64,000 nucleotides of DNA from Escarpia spicata (GCA_963995525.1 OZ023213.1:39790594-39854593); one strand, 5' to 3'; positions 42,290 to 53,114 are shown, counted from the stretch's first letter. Notes: generated by a model not told the origin, from the sequence alone. Numbers and translations: made by a program.

Positions 42290-44150
42290 TGAAGCATGAC
42301 ATGGCAACATACAATTATATAATTTTGTCAGTTTTCACCAGACATGCTTCAGGAAAATAATCGAACGATAAACTGCCTGCATCACCACGTAAAGGCAATG
42401 ATAGAAACTGCTAGGCCATGTATTTAAATTGAACAGCGACCTGTCAACGAAAATAGTGCTGGTTTGAACTCCATGATTGGAACGGAAAACTGAAGGACTG
42501 ATCAAAACAACACGAAGACGAACTAAGGAAATTTACTGAAGACCCTGGGCACAGCAGCAAGGAAGGCCCAATGTTGAGTGAACTGGCGAGATATTGTGCG
42601 AGGCTGCGATCCTTATATACATGTACAGACATGCTTGGGCACAAAGATGATGAATAATGTAAATAGGTAAGTAAGTAATATTTTTCAAATCCATTCCATG
42701 TTGGCATGAATTTAAATATAAAACATAAATACATTATGCCATGAACAAAGCGAGCATTGTGTACATCGATCACTCAGAAATAATTATGAGAACCTGAAAA
42801 AGAACCACATCTTGAAAATATCAAAATAAATGTACAAATAAAATCTATAATTAATGAATGAATGAATTAATTAATTAATTAATATAAACATGTAGAGTTA
42901 TTTCATTGCATTGTGTACTCGGTGTACTCGTGTTCAGTGTTATTGGCAGGGAACAAAGTGTATGTTGTTTGCTACATTATGGGTACCCAGTAAATATAAA
43001 AATAAATCTATTTTGGGCATTCACATTACTAAAAGCTGGATCCTTGTTTGTAATGTATTTAATCTAATTTTATTTATCTACAAAATCCGGTTTACTAATA
43101 GGAGAAACTTTTTTAATTCATTAGTGCGACAATTGCATGTTCTGGCGACAGGTATAAGATAGTTATGTTGAAATAAATACATAGATTGGGAGAGTATGGT
43201 TAGTATCTCCATTGGGAGAGTATGGTTAGTATCTCCATTGGGAGAGTATGGTTATTATATCCGTCCAGATGCCGAAATCCACTCACTTGTTTGTATTTTC
43301 ATTCGCTTCCTTGAACCACTGGCCTCTAATCTAACAATTAACGACGAATTTAAGAAAGCTGAAATATGTATAATAATATATAGTTATTTATTTACGTGTT
43401 TACGTTTCTAGATGGCCATTCTCAAAAGGACGCTACTGTTTAATTTCTGAGGCCGCTGAAACAGCAGAAATAATATTTCAGTGGCTACGAGTTTAAATCA
43501 AAATACTATGTAGCGTTAATGGTGATTACTACTGCCCCTTAGATTTTGCTCCACATGTAGGCGTAAGCTAGTTCAAAGAAATATCTACAAACACCACTTA
43601 ACTGGTGATATGAGAACTGCCATCATTGACCGGGTCAAGGTCACATAAACGAGATGTCCGGTGACAGTCGTCGATCAAGTAATGTTGACGGAGAAGGTGA
43701 AGAGGTGAAACGCTAACGGAAGCAGCCGGACACCGGCGAATTAACGAGCGTTGTAGTATCCCAACGGCGTCGTGCGCTGGAAGATTTATAAAGAATTAGT
43801 CACACGTATTATTTGAAAGTCGGATAGGAGACCCTTTGTCTGGGTTCTACTAACGCTGTAAATCAATTATGCCACATGTGCAATAGCTCAATTCGTTCAC
43901 GAATACTATTGGTTTATGGCTACTCTTTGTCAAATTCCATAGTCCATATGTTAGCTGTATATCCGCAATTAGATGCCATTCGTTTGTCACATATAGGCTC
44001 TACTATTTTAAAAAAACCGGACGACTGGACTTTGGTAATCATTGCAAGACCGTAGTCGACCAATGGGCGTTTTTGAGACCGCAATGAGATCAAATAGCGA
44101 AGTATCGTCTCTGAGGCAGAACAAGAAAGTGTGAAGGAAACATGTTGCTG
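42290..44150. other. Intergenic, AT-rich
   Basis: Contains a short AATG/AATT run (42853-42882) and a 26-bp x 3 tandem repeat (43185-43262). No gene was seen. Confidence 0.6.
43185..43262 (+). repeat. 26-bp tandem repeat x 3
   Basis: ATTGGGAGAGTATGGTTAGT plus ATCTCC; units start at 43185, 43211 and 43237. The third is slightly diverged. Confidence 0.93.
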
Positions 44151-44152
44151 CT

Positions 44153-44446
44153 GAGATACCTTCATCGGTGAAATACTTTCAACGATGAGATACCTTCAAC
44201 GACGAGATACCTTCAACGACGAGATACCTTCAACGATGAGATACCTTCAACGACGAGATACCTTCATCGACGAGATACCTTCAACGACGAGATACCTTCA
44301 ACGACGAGATACCTTCAACGACGAGATACCTTCAACGACGAGATACCTTCATCGACGAGATACATTCAACGATGAGATACCTTCAACGATGAGATACCTT
44401 CAACGATGAGATACCTTCAACGATGAGATTCGATTTCAACGATGCC
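44153..44446 (+). repeat. 17-bp minisatellite, 16 units
   Basis: The unit GAGATACCTTCAACGAC runs from 44153 to 44424, with a degenerate seventeenth unit. 17 is not a multiple of 3, so the frame rotates and a 17-residue peptide period appears in the open frame at 44185-44409. This is not taken as a gene. Confidence 0.96.
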
Positions 44447-44636
44447 TCCACAATTCGATTTTTTCACGCGTCTTTTGTGAAATAAATTTTGCGAAAAACC
44501 AAACCCACATATAATATCCTGTACTATATGCAATAGCAATAATTTGTATGTCGTTTTGTTGGTAAAACACCAGAAAACTATTAAATCGTTTATTTCTAGA
44601 TCAAGAATTTTTAAATTAAATATGTATAGATGTCAT

Positions 44637-45505
44637 TCATTGGCCCGCAGTGAGATTGGAAATGGACCACATGGTAAATGGTCCATGGTCCAATTACCAC
44701 GACGTAGAATATGGACCTCCTTGTGTAAAATTTACCTGTTTATATGTTTAATGATTTGCAAATTACAGAAGTGTTTTATTTATTTGTGTCAAGAAGTAAA
44801 AATATTCAATTCTGAAAAGTTGAAATTGCCAACAAAATTGTCAAAGCAATGTTAATAACCGTAAAAGATCCTGAAATGGCCATTGTTGGTTTATACTATC
44901 AGTAAGGTTTCGACACAGTTTACATAGTTTTGTTTTTGTTACATCACGTACACCAGGGGCGTGTCCAGAGAGGGTAGTTAGGGGGGCACAAAACATTCAC
45001 TAGCGGCTGAACCGAAGACCATTTTTCGCTCCAGCGCCGCCGTATCTTAATCTTCTCCACTGTCTCGGCTCGGCAGGTGGCATTGGAAGACGGAAGGGGG
45101 GGTGTGCTGATGAATATTTTTCGTCGATGCCCAGCCTTATCTTCACCTCTTTTCACCTTCTCTGCTGGCTCGTTGGCTCGACTGTCACGTTCGAAAACGG
45201 AGGGGGCGAAGTAAGGGTGCTGATGAAAAAATTTCGCCGCCGCATCGGCGTAACTCAAGCTTATTGTAAACTGAACGGGGGCAACTTTTCCAAGGGTCTG
45301 GGGGCCCATTCAGAAAGGTCTACGGCCACGCCGGGCCTCCCATGCCGATGTACACCAATGAACCACTTCTAACTCACTCAAACATCAAAAAGTCATTTTT
45401 TCACAGGGGGTCCATATTCCATGCCATGGTAAACGGATCACCGGTTCATTTACCACATGTTACCAGATGTAACGGTGTAATCGATGCGATGGCCAACGTC
45501 AGCTT
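44637..45505. mobile_element. Fold-back element with a nested insertion
   Basis: 44637-44722 (CCACATGGTAAATGG...GAATATGGACCTCC) is an inverted, diverged copy of 45406-45505 (GGGTCCATATTCC...GTTCATTTACCACATG). Between them lies the GC-rich insertion at 44954-45343. No coding capacity, so non-autonomous. Confidence 0.5.
44954..45343 (+). mobile_element. GC-rich non-autonomous element, possibly hAT-like
   Basis: Starts CAGGGGCGTGTCC and ends near GGCCACGCCGGGCCTCC, a degenerate inverted match. The flanks ACGTACAC and ATGTACAC agree at 7 of 8 positions, fitting an 8-bp target-site duplication. The interior is shared with 936-1110 and 48840-48930. The hAT assignment rests only on terminal bases and duplication length. 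Confidence 0.4.
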
Positions 45506-45767
45506 TAATCAACAAATAACTTAGCACGCGATTACCGACGGGGGACGTTAATTATAACATTATAAATCAGTGTGAAGTTTTACATTCGCCAACCCAGTAT
45601 GAAGTCGGTAGATAACTACCATTGTTCAATTTCTTCAACCTGCGCGGTTTGAATTCAATCTCTCATATCGACATCACTCATCAATCATGTGAGATGGATG
45701 GTTAATTACGGTCCGACTAGATATTATATCTGATCGGCCGTGGGATTAAAAGAGGACACCTGTTATA

Positions 45768-47812
45768 CGTGTGAAGAAGTGCAAAGTGTTCCCAAACGAC
45801 AAACCTTGGGTTTCTAAATAACTGAAAAAAGTATTGAATGACAAGAAAAGGGCTTATTTTCAGGCAGATTTAGCTGAGCAAAAAGGAAATTCAAAGGACT
45901 GTCAGATCATAAATTAGGAAAGCAAAAGAGAGTTATAAAAACAAAATAGAACTGAAGTTTAAAACAGGTGGTTTAGACTATGAATGACATGCAGCAAAAT
46001 GCACAGTATTCCAATCGCTTATCACCTTTGGGGGTAAAGATGACTGGGTATTTGCAGAGGATATGAATTCTTTCTATTCAAGTTTTGGCACACACGATTT
46101 TCGTTCTGTCATTGACAATATTATGAGTTCAACCAAGAGATAGGGTAAACTAGAAATTGAAGAGAAAGATGTGTTGAGAGTATTCCAGTGTACAAATGTC
46201 AGGAAAAGTCCTGGTCCTGGGGCATTTCAGGTCAGGTTTTGACAAATTGTACCACTCAGTTGGTATCTTCCACTTTATCTTCTAGGCCTCTCTTAGCTTA
46301 AAAAATCATCCCTACTTTGTGGAAAGCGTCAAATGTCGTTCTTGCCCCCAAAAAGCTCGTCCTGCCGGCCCCAATGTCTTCGTCCAGTAGCGTTGACATC
46401 GCACGTATTGAAGTTTTGAAAAAATCGTCAAAACCATGATCATGAATCGTACAGTCCATCTTATATACTACCTGCCATTTGGATATCGGCCTGGGAGAGG
46501 GTGGAGGATACAGTCGCTACTCTGATAAACATTGTAATCTCTCATCTTGAGAAGGCCAAAACCCATGCCAGAGTTCTCTACCTTGATATGAGTTCTGCCT
46601 TTAATACTGTGCAGCCTCACCTGCTTCTTCAAACACAGATTTCCGAGTTTAAACTTGAGTCTGACTTGGCCCAATGGGTGCTTGGTTTGTGTGGGGAGAC
46701 GACAGCAGGTCAGTGTGAATACGTCGGGTGTGAAGGTTGTGTCCACTGGCTCACCCCTAGGGTGTGTACTATCTCCCCCGTTGTTTATTTTGTATACAGA
46801 TCACTGTAGGAGTACCCATCCTAATATATTTGTTATTAAATTCTCTGACGACACAGCTTTACTCGGTTTATTGTTTACTGATGAGGTTGGCCACGGTCCT
46901 GTTTTAGAAGACTTTATTGAATGGTGTGATAAATCGTATTTGTGCCTGAATGCAAAAAAACCTAAGATATGTGCATTGACTTTAGGAAAAACCCTCCACC
47001 CCAGACTGACACTGTCATCCATGATGATAAGATGGAGGTAGTTGACTTTAGGAAAGACCCTCCACCCCAGACTGACACTGTCATCCATGATGATAAGATG
47101 GAGGTAGTTGACGAATATAAATACCTCGGTACGACAACTGACAACAGGTTGGGTGGGAGCGTTACTGTGACATTACGTATAAGAAATGCCAGCAGCGTCT
47201 ACACTGGCAAAGGAAGCTTTGTTCTTTTAACATTGAGAATTCCATTTTATCCATGTTTTATAAGTCATTTATCCAGAGTGTTTTAACTTTTTCTTTTATC
47301 TGTTGGTTTGGGAACGTCAGACAAAAAGACAAGTATAAACTGCAGCGCATTGTAAATATCAGTAGTAAAGTGACTGGTGTGAAACAATCTATTTTCACTG
47401 CTCTGTATGAAAAGCAGGTATTGCAAAAAGCCACTCGCAATTTAGCTTATAACACGCATATTTTGCACGAAGAATACGCCCATCTGCCATCGTCCAGGCG
47501 GTTTAGAACTGTTAAATGTAGAACAAATAGGAAGCTGTTGTCATTTGTTCCTATGTCTGCTCGACGTTTTAATGCCTCATCTCTGTGACGTTTCCTTGAG
47601 CCAGACTTTGGATGTGTGTGTATATACATTCCACTATGTTGCTATATATCTGACCACAATTAGAATATTAGGCAATTAAGCAATTGGGCACTTTTAATTT
47701 TTATCATGACTATGTTTTATAAACCATTTTTTTATTATGTATTTTTTATGAACGCTACACACAAATTTCCCTTCATGGGATAACGAAGTTTTATTGTATT
47801 GTATTGTATAAC
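45768..47812 (+). mobile_element. Degenerate Rex1/Babar-like LINE
   Basis: Conserved blocks appear in order but in shifting frames: FPNDKPWVSK (about 45790), DVLRVFQCTNVRKSPGPG (about 46170), LPFGYRPGRGVEDTVATL, VLYLDMSSAFNTVQPHLLL, LGCVLSPPLFILYTD, IKFSDDTALLGLL, CIDFRKNPPP, VDEYKYLG and FYKSFIQSVLTFSFICWFGN. This is the Rex1/Babar order within the CR1 supergroup. It ends in a (TATTG)n-type tail at about 47797-47812. Frameshifts and stops make it a dead copy. Confidence 0.85.
46468..47588 (+). pseudogene. Broken reverse transcriptase of the Rex1-like LINE
   Basis: The readable part runs from the finger block (LPFGYRPGRGVEDT) through motif A (MSSAFNTV), motif B (LGCVLSP), motif C (FSDD) and the thumb/C-terminal block (YKLQRIVNISSKVTGVKQ ... 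LPSSRRFRTVKCRTNRKLLS) to a stop at 47586-47588. The frame changes about three times (near 46.70, 46.97 and 47.25 kb). An in-frame 66-nt tandem duplication at 46976-47107 repeats DFRKxPPPQTDTVIHDDKME. FSDD replaces the common FADD, as in Rex1 relatives. Confidence 0.85.
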
Positions 47813-47829
47813 CCTTATCTGATCGTTTA

Positions 47830-48660
47830 AAATAGCTAGGATTTGACTCTCTAACTATCAAGTTCATACTTAATCACTTGAATTTGTTTACATCGGATAA
47901 AATAAAACACAAATTCTATTTCCGTTTAAGAGGCAATAACATTTGATAGCTTTCTTTTCGCACTTGCTTCACAGATAAAATGTCTGGTACAAATACTTTA
48001 TGTTTGTCAGCTAGTTGAGTAAACGGGTATAGCTCCCTATAACAGTGTAGAAGCTAACATATAAAGTTAAACTGATACTAGTCGTAAAATAGAAGAGTAA
48101 ACAGATTGCAACATACATTGTTTTCAAGTTTACGCTTTGAATAAATAACGGTTCAGTTAATCCCGCGCAACCAGTGTAACACTGAGAGTATCCTAATAAT
48201 AGTTTATATTTTACATAAACCACTGGAAATTGTAAGGTTCCTGTCGATCGAGTGAACGTTATTATGTTGCACTGTTGAAATCCAGTGATTACTTATAATA
48301 ATAATCATCATACAGAAGATTTGTCGTCGCGTAGATATCGGGGGTCGAAGTGTGCTTGTGCACTGGCTAGGCAGAAAGGGTGTTCGCCAAAGACAGATCA
48401 CCCTGTATTGGTTTTAAATACCTTAAACGAGATGTAATTTGATTTCCATTGAACATTTATTGTTTCGAGTGGGATGCTGATGGCAGTTGTGATAAATCGG
48501 TGTTAGTAGCCTAAAAGTAATTTCGTTGGTATCAAAGCCTCGTTTTTTATTTGAATGTAGGTGTTAAGTGTTGTCAACTACGTTTGGTGAGTTGTCGGAG
48601 GACGTACAGCGATGGCTGACGTGTGATTTACGAATCCAGGAACCACGAGAAATACTATGT
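47830..48660. other. Spacer between transposons
   Basis: AT-rich unique sequence; no gene or repeat recognised. Confidence 0.5.
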
Positions 48661-48689
48661 TAATTGACAAACCATAAAACCATAGACAG

Positions 48690-49003
48690 ATGCATGGGGA
48701 CGGGCCCCCTAGATGTTATAAATTCGGAGTGTCCGCACACCTTTTATAATGGGCCCACGCGACCGTGCCCCCTAGACCATTTGAAAAATGTGCCGTATAA
48801 TGATAAGTTGACGGCAACGCGACGGGGAAAATGTTTCAACAGTAACCCTCCTCCCCCGCCGTCTTCCAATATCGCCGAGACAGCGAAGCGGCTGACGTTA
48901 CGGCGGCGCGGTAGCGAAAACATTTCGACTATACCATTTGATTCGGCCGCCAGCAGCGGAGGTTGTTGTTCCCTGCTAGACTCGATTTCTGGATCCGCCC
49001 CTG
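48690..49003 (-). mobile_element. GC-rich non-autonomous element, second copy
   Basis: The right end GATCCGCCCCTG is the reverse complement of the left end of the copy at 44954. The interior block CGAGACAGCGAAGCGG...GGCGGCGCGGTAGCGAAAA matches it inverted, and the left end GCATGGGGACGGG matches its far end. The LINE sequence starts immediately after 49003. Confidence 0.5.
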
Positions 49004-49030
49004 CAACCTATATGGTCTGCCATCACATCA

Positions 49031-49717
49031 GTGTCCACCCTCCTGAAAATACAAAAAGATGCGTACCAAGCGTGCTTACAAAGCGCGGTAGCTGAAATCA
49101 ACAGGAGGGTGGATAGCTTTATGCGTGAGACAACCACCGCGCTGACCGAACTCCGAGTCAGCCTGCAGTACACACAAACCCAAGTCGAGGAGATCAAAGA
49201 GAAGCAGTCGAAGGAAAACATTGACGATCTGTCGAAGAAGATGATCGAATTTGAAGAAATGATCAAGAAAGTCGAGCACGCGATCGACTACCAAGAAAAC
49301 CAGTCAAGACGCTGTAATCTACGTTTCGACGGCGTTGCTGAGGTCGACGGCGAGACGTGGGAGCAGACGGAGAAGAGCGTGCGCAGGGCTATGACAACAG
49401 CCCTAGAACTCCCCGAAGCCCAAGTGCGCGCCATCAACATCGGTCGCGCGCGCCGAACTGGCGGCATGGGGACGAGAGCCCGGACCATCGTGGTCAAATT
49501 CGAGTCGTTCAAGGACCGCGAGCTGGTACTGCAGGCGGCGAAGAAGAAACGGCCTCGTGGCATCTACGTGAATGAGGACTATTCGCAGAGGGTCATGGCG
49601 AGGCGGAAAGAACTGCTACCAAAAATGATGAAGGCCAGGGAAGAGGGCAAAGTCGCATATTTGTCATTTGACAAACTGGTGGTAAGAGAGCGACATGATG
49701 TCGCAAACCGTGGTTAA
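49031..49717 (+). CDS. LINE ORF1 protein (5'-partial)
   Basis: RNA-binding chaperone of a non-LTR retrotransposon. The frame is open from after a stop at 48977, but it has no ATG before about 49121, so the natural N-terminus is missing. Residues about 1-85 (from 49031) form a Glu/Lys-rich coiled coil. Then come NQSRRCNLRFDGV (RRM start), INIGRARRTG, RTIVVKFESFKDRELVLQAA and the C-terminal block GIYVNEDYSQRVMARRKELL...LSFDKLVV. This order is typical of L1/CR1-type ORF1 proteins. The stop at 49715-49717 is 53 nt before ORF2. Confidence 0.85.
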   Translation: MSTLLKIQKDAYQACLQSAVAEINRRVDSFMRETTTALTELRVSLQYTQTQVEEIKEKQSKENIDDLSKKMIEFEEMIKKVEHAIDYQENQSRRCNLRFDGVAEVDGETWEQTEKSVRRAMTTALELPEAQVRAINIGRARRTGGMGTRARTIVVKFESFKDRELVLQAAKKKRPRGIYVNEDYSQRVMARRKELLPKMMKAREEGKVAYLSFDKLVVRERHDVANRG

Positions 49718-49770
49718 ACTACCAAGTACCTGTTGACTATCCTGGCAAACGTTTTTGTGATGACTTAACC

Positions 49771-51093
49771 ATGGCGTCAACTACACAACAAAATGACGAG
49801 TTAACGCCTCCGTATGATACACCGTTTGATTATAATGAACACTGTTACGAACACGATATTGATACTGATTGTTTGTTGTATAACGATTTGCCCACGCAAT
49901 GTAAATACTACACCCCAGCACAATTTTCAACAAACTTTAGCAGTGTTGGCAAAAACCAGCCAATCAAACTGAGTATAATACACTTTAATGCTCGGAGTTT
50001 AAAAGCTAACTTACCCAAGATTAAAGATACTATCCAAAGCATGGAGTATAAATTTCATATAATTGCTATATCAGAAACGTGGCTTAAAGAAAACAATTGG
50101 GACGGAAGTGAAGTAAACTGTAACGATGTCGTATTTTCGGGTTACAAACTGTACTGTAATTCCAGAAAAAACAAACACGGTGGCGGCGTTGCCATATATG
50201 TGTGTGAATCTGTACTTAACAATTGCCAGTCTTCTGATATTTGTCTAAGGAATATATCGTATGCTGTTGATGACTGTTTTGAAAGCATATTTATTGAGAT
50301 ACAAATTAGTAAACACGAAAAAATCAATGTCGGTTGTATGTATAGAGCACCGAATACCAGCATCAGCAAATTTAATGACAATCTCTCATTCATACTGGGA
50401 AATCTCACCAGCAAAATCGTGTATATATGTGGTGATTACAATATAGACCTATTGCACTGCGAAGAGCAAGCTGAATCAAAATATTTCATTGATCAAATGT
50501 TCAGCTCTGGATTATATCTCTTGATCACCAGGCCCACACGAGTAACAAGCACGACTGCTAGTATAATAGATAACATTTTCTGTTCTGAACTGTGTAGAAA
50601 CAAAATGTGCGGCATTGTTTTAAGCGATGCTACAGACCATATGCCAATTTTCGTCCTGTGTGACAACAGCACTTATGCGGTTATTAACGATGATCCAACA
50701 TATAAATATAACAGAACGTTAGATGAGGACTCATTAAACAAATTTAAGCACGATTTAAATTATGCAAACTGGGACACTGTAATGAACGAGTCAAGCCCTG
50801 ATTTAGCATTCTCGCGCTTTATGCAAATACTAAATAATACTTATAACGATGCCTGTCCTGTAAAAACTACAACGTATTCAGGAGAGACAAAAAAGAATGA
50901 TAAACCTTGGTTATCAAGAGGGCTAAAAAACGCTTGCATAAAGAAGAATAACATGTACTTAGCGTTTCTAAAAAATAGGACAGAATTAACAGAAATCCGC
51001 TACAAAAATTACAAAAATAAGTTAACCAAATTATTACGTCTAGAAAAGAAAAAATATTACAGAAAAAACTCGACGATTGTAAGACTAATATAA
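49771..51093 (+). CDS. LINE ORF2, endonuclease part (zero frame up to the slip site)
   Basis: Apurinic/apyrimidinic-type endonuclease that nicks target DNA for target-primed reverse transcription. It starts at a good ATG (ACCATGG). Catalytic blocks: HFNARSL (71-77), SETWL (101-105), GGGVAIY, MYRAPN, GDYNID (221-226), and SDATDHMP with His290. The following linker is Lys-rich. The zero frame closes at TAA 51091-51093. The continuation of the same protein is in the -1 frame from about 51063 (LDDCKTNIRATWKTLNSIIG). The switch falls in A AAA AAC (51063-51069), so either programmed -1 slippage or a one-base loss in the A run explains it. Confidence 0.9.
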   Translation: MASTTQQNDELTPPYDTPFDYNEHCYEHDIDTDCLLYNDLPTQCKYYTPAQFSTNFSSVGKNQPIKLSIIHFNARSLKANLPKIKDTIQSMEYKFHIIAISETWLKENNWDGSEVNCNDVVFSGYKLYCNSRKNKHGGGVAIYVCESVLNNCQSSDICLRNISYAVDDCFESIFIEIQISKHEKINVGCMYRAPNTSISKFNDNLSFILGNLTSKIVYICGDYNIDLLHCEEQAESKYFIDQMFSSGLYLLITRPTRVTSTTASIIDNIFCSELCRNKMCGIVLSDATDHMPIFVLCDNSTYAVINDDPTYKYNRTLDEDSLNKFKHDLNYANWDTVMNESSPDLAFSRFMQILNNTYNDACPVKTTTYSGETKKNDKPWLSRGLKNACIKKNNMYLAFLKNRTELTEIRYKNYKNKLTKLLRLEKKKYYRKNSTIVRLI

Positions 51094-52871
51094 GGGCAAC
51101 TTGGAAAACTCTTAACAGCATAATAGGTAAAAGAAAATCTGATACCACATATTTGAAAAAGTTTCATGTTGGCGATAACATAGTAGTATTAGAAAATAAA
51201 GAAATAGCTAATCATTTTAACAATTTCTTCGTCGATATAGGTACTAAATTATCCAACCTCATAGAACCCTGCCCGGGAACAAAGCCAACCGACTTTGTAA
51301 AACGTACTGTATCACAATCAATGTATATGTCCCCCGTTACTGAGCAAGAAGTACTCGAAATTGTGTCTGGATGCAAAAGTAAAACTTCATACGGACCTGA
51401 TGAAATCAGCATGAAAACAGTTAAGCATGTAATAAAGCAAATTGTACAACCGCTAATCCACATTTTTAACAGATCTTTGATCAGCGGATCATTTCCAAAT
51501 GATATGAAATTAGCAAAAGTCATTCCTATATTTAAGTCAGGAGATCGTTTTCAGTTTTCTAATTATAGACCTATATCTCTCTTATCCCAATTTTCAAAAA
51601 TACTTGAAAAAATATTCAACAAAAGGCTAAGGTCTTTCATTGAAACACAACACATATTGACAGATGGGCAGTATGGCTTCAGAAGTAATCACTCAACTTC
51701 ACTAGCTTTAACAGAATTTGTCGAAAAAATTACATCCGCAATGGATAAATGCCAAAGCACGATTGGGGTCTTTATCGACCTAAAAAAAGCCTTTGACACT
51801 GTTGACCACAACATACTGCTAAGTAAATTGCAATGCTATGGAATCAGGGGTCTGGCTCTGGCCTGGATAAAAAGCTACTTAACCAACCGTAGACAATATG
51901 TATGCTATAACAACAGTAACTCAGAACAAAAGGAAATCAAGTGTGGAGTCCCGCAAGGTTCAATCCTTGGCCCGTTATTATTTATTCTGTACATAAATGA
52001 CATGTGTGAAGTCTCACAATTGCTTGACATTATTTTGTTTGCTGATGATACAAACATTTTTTATTCCGCTAGTAACACAGATGAAGTAAGCACTGTTATT
52101 AACAACGAACTAAAAAAACTAGACCTGTGGTTTCGAGCGAACAAATTATCACTTAATGTGAACAAAACACATTTTATAATGTTCAACAATAAAAATCAAC
52201 CTAGAACAGGTGTGAATATAGTTTTGAATGGGAAAAACATTGAGCAGGTATCATATACTAAATTCCTTGGAGTAACCATTGACGAAAACGTAACATGGAG
52301 AGAACACATAAAAATGGTTGAATCAAAAGTATCAAAAACCATAGCAGTTTTGTATAAAACTAGGCATGTTCTTGATTGTCAAGCGTTACACACATTATAT
52401 AATTCACTTGTTGAACCACATATGTCATATTGCTGTGAGATCTGGGGAAATACTTATCAATCTAGACTTAGAAAACTATTTATGTTACAGAAAAAAGCTA
52501 TACGGATTATTTATAATCTTAATTATCATGATCATACATCTGTATTTTTCCATCTCTCAAACATGCTTAAATTTCATGATTTAGTTAAATACAAGACTAT
52601 GATCATACTTTATAAAGCAAACAACCATTCTTTAAATGGTCGTGTTCAAGCATTATTTGAACCAACCGCAGCTATCCACATACATGATACAAGACAAAGC
52701 AAACTGTTCTATGTTAAAAAGACAAACACCACCCTCCGACTGCTGTCAATCACCGTCAAGGGTATAAAAACGTGGAACAATTTACCAAATAAATTGACTC
52801 AGCTTCCAAGTTTAACACAATTTTATATTTGTGAATTGTTAATTGAAGGTGACGTTTTGTTAAACCCATGA
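51069..52871 (+). CDS. LINE ORF2, reverse-transcriptase part (-1 frame)
   Basis: Copies element RNA at the nicked target. Open from before 51153 through to the stop at 52869-52871. Motifs: YGPDEIS, YRPISLLSQFSKILEKI, QYGFRSNHS, VFIDLKKAFDTVDH (motif A, about 51768-51809), GVPQGSILGPLLFILYINDM (motif B), LFADDTN (motif C with catalytic Asp-Asp, 52035-52055), LNVNKTHFIMF and KFLGVTID, then the CR1-type C-terminal region. No internal stop or frameshift, so the copy is young. No RNase H domain was seen. Without a frame change it would have no start codon of its own fused to the endonuclease. Confidence 0.9.
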   Translation, partial: LDDCKTNIRATWKTLNSIIGKRKSDTTYLKKFHVGDNIVVLENKEIANHFNNFFVDIGTKLSNLIEPCPGTKPTDFVKRTVSQSMYMSPVTEQEVLEIVSGCKSKTSYGPDEISMKTVKHVIKQIVQPLIHIFNRSLISGSFPNDMKLAKVIPIFKSGDRFQFSNYRPISLLSQFSKILEKIFNKRLRSFIETQHILTDGQYGFRSNHSTSLALTEFVEKITSAMDKCQSTIGVFIDLKKAFDTVDHNILLSKLQCYGIRGLALAWIKSYLTNRRQYVCYNNSNSEQKEIKCGVPQGSILGPLLFILYINDMCEVSQLLDIILFADDTNIFYSASNTDEVSTVINNELKKLDLWFRANKLSLNVNKTHFIMFNNKNQPRTGVNIVLNGKNIEQVSYTKFLGVTIDENVTWREHIKMVESKVSKTIAVLYKTRHVLDCQALHTLYNSLVEPHMSYCCEIWGNTYQSRLRKLFMLQKKAIRIIYNLNYHDHTSVFFHLSNMLKFHDLVKYKTMIILYKANNHSLNGRVQALFEPTAAIHIHDTRQSKLFYVKKTNTTLRLLSITVKGIKTWNNLPNKLTQLPSLTQFYICELLIEGDVLLNP

Positions 52872-52986
52872 AATAGTAACACAAGCACTATAGTAAACAG
52901 TCTATAACATTATATGAGTTGTGAATATTATTTTGTTATTTATTTATAATTCCTGTTGTATTTATTCAGTTTTCATAGTTCGAGTA

Positions 52987-53026
52987 GGGCATAGCAACAC
53001 ATAAGTCTATGACTTCAGCTATGTCC
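52987..53026 (+). other. LINE 3' UTR stem-loop
   Basis: GGGCATAGC pairs with GCTATGTCC (one G-T pair). An inner AAGT/ACTT stem lies in the loop. CR1/L2 elements often carry such a 3' hairpin as the reverse-transcriptase recognition site. Confidence 0.55.
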
Positions 53027-53114
53027 TTTCAGCAGCAGCAGCAGCAAACCATACTGTGCATGTATTATGTTGTTGTTGTTGTTGTTGAATAAACGTTCAT
53101 TCATTCATTCATTT

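Larger units (their letters stand above)
49004..53114 (+). mobile_element. CR1/L2-group LINE, nearly intact, 5'-truncated
   Basis: ORF1 (coiled coil plus RRM-like) is followed by ORF2 (AP endonuclease plus reverse transcriptase, no RNase H). The 3' UTR has a stem-loop (GGGCATAGC at 52987 pairing with GCTATGTCC at 53018), CAG and GTT runs, and a TTCA-repeat tail at about 53096-53112. This architecture is that of the CR1/L2/Crack/Daphne cluster; the exact clade is not resolved. The 5' end abuts the GC-rich repeat and lacks an ORF1 start, so the copy is truncated. Confidence 0.9.

Noticed and set aside
44185..44409. 75-codon frame with a 17-residue repeat
   Set aside because: Arises from the 17-bp minisatellite rotating through frames.
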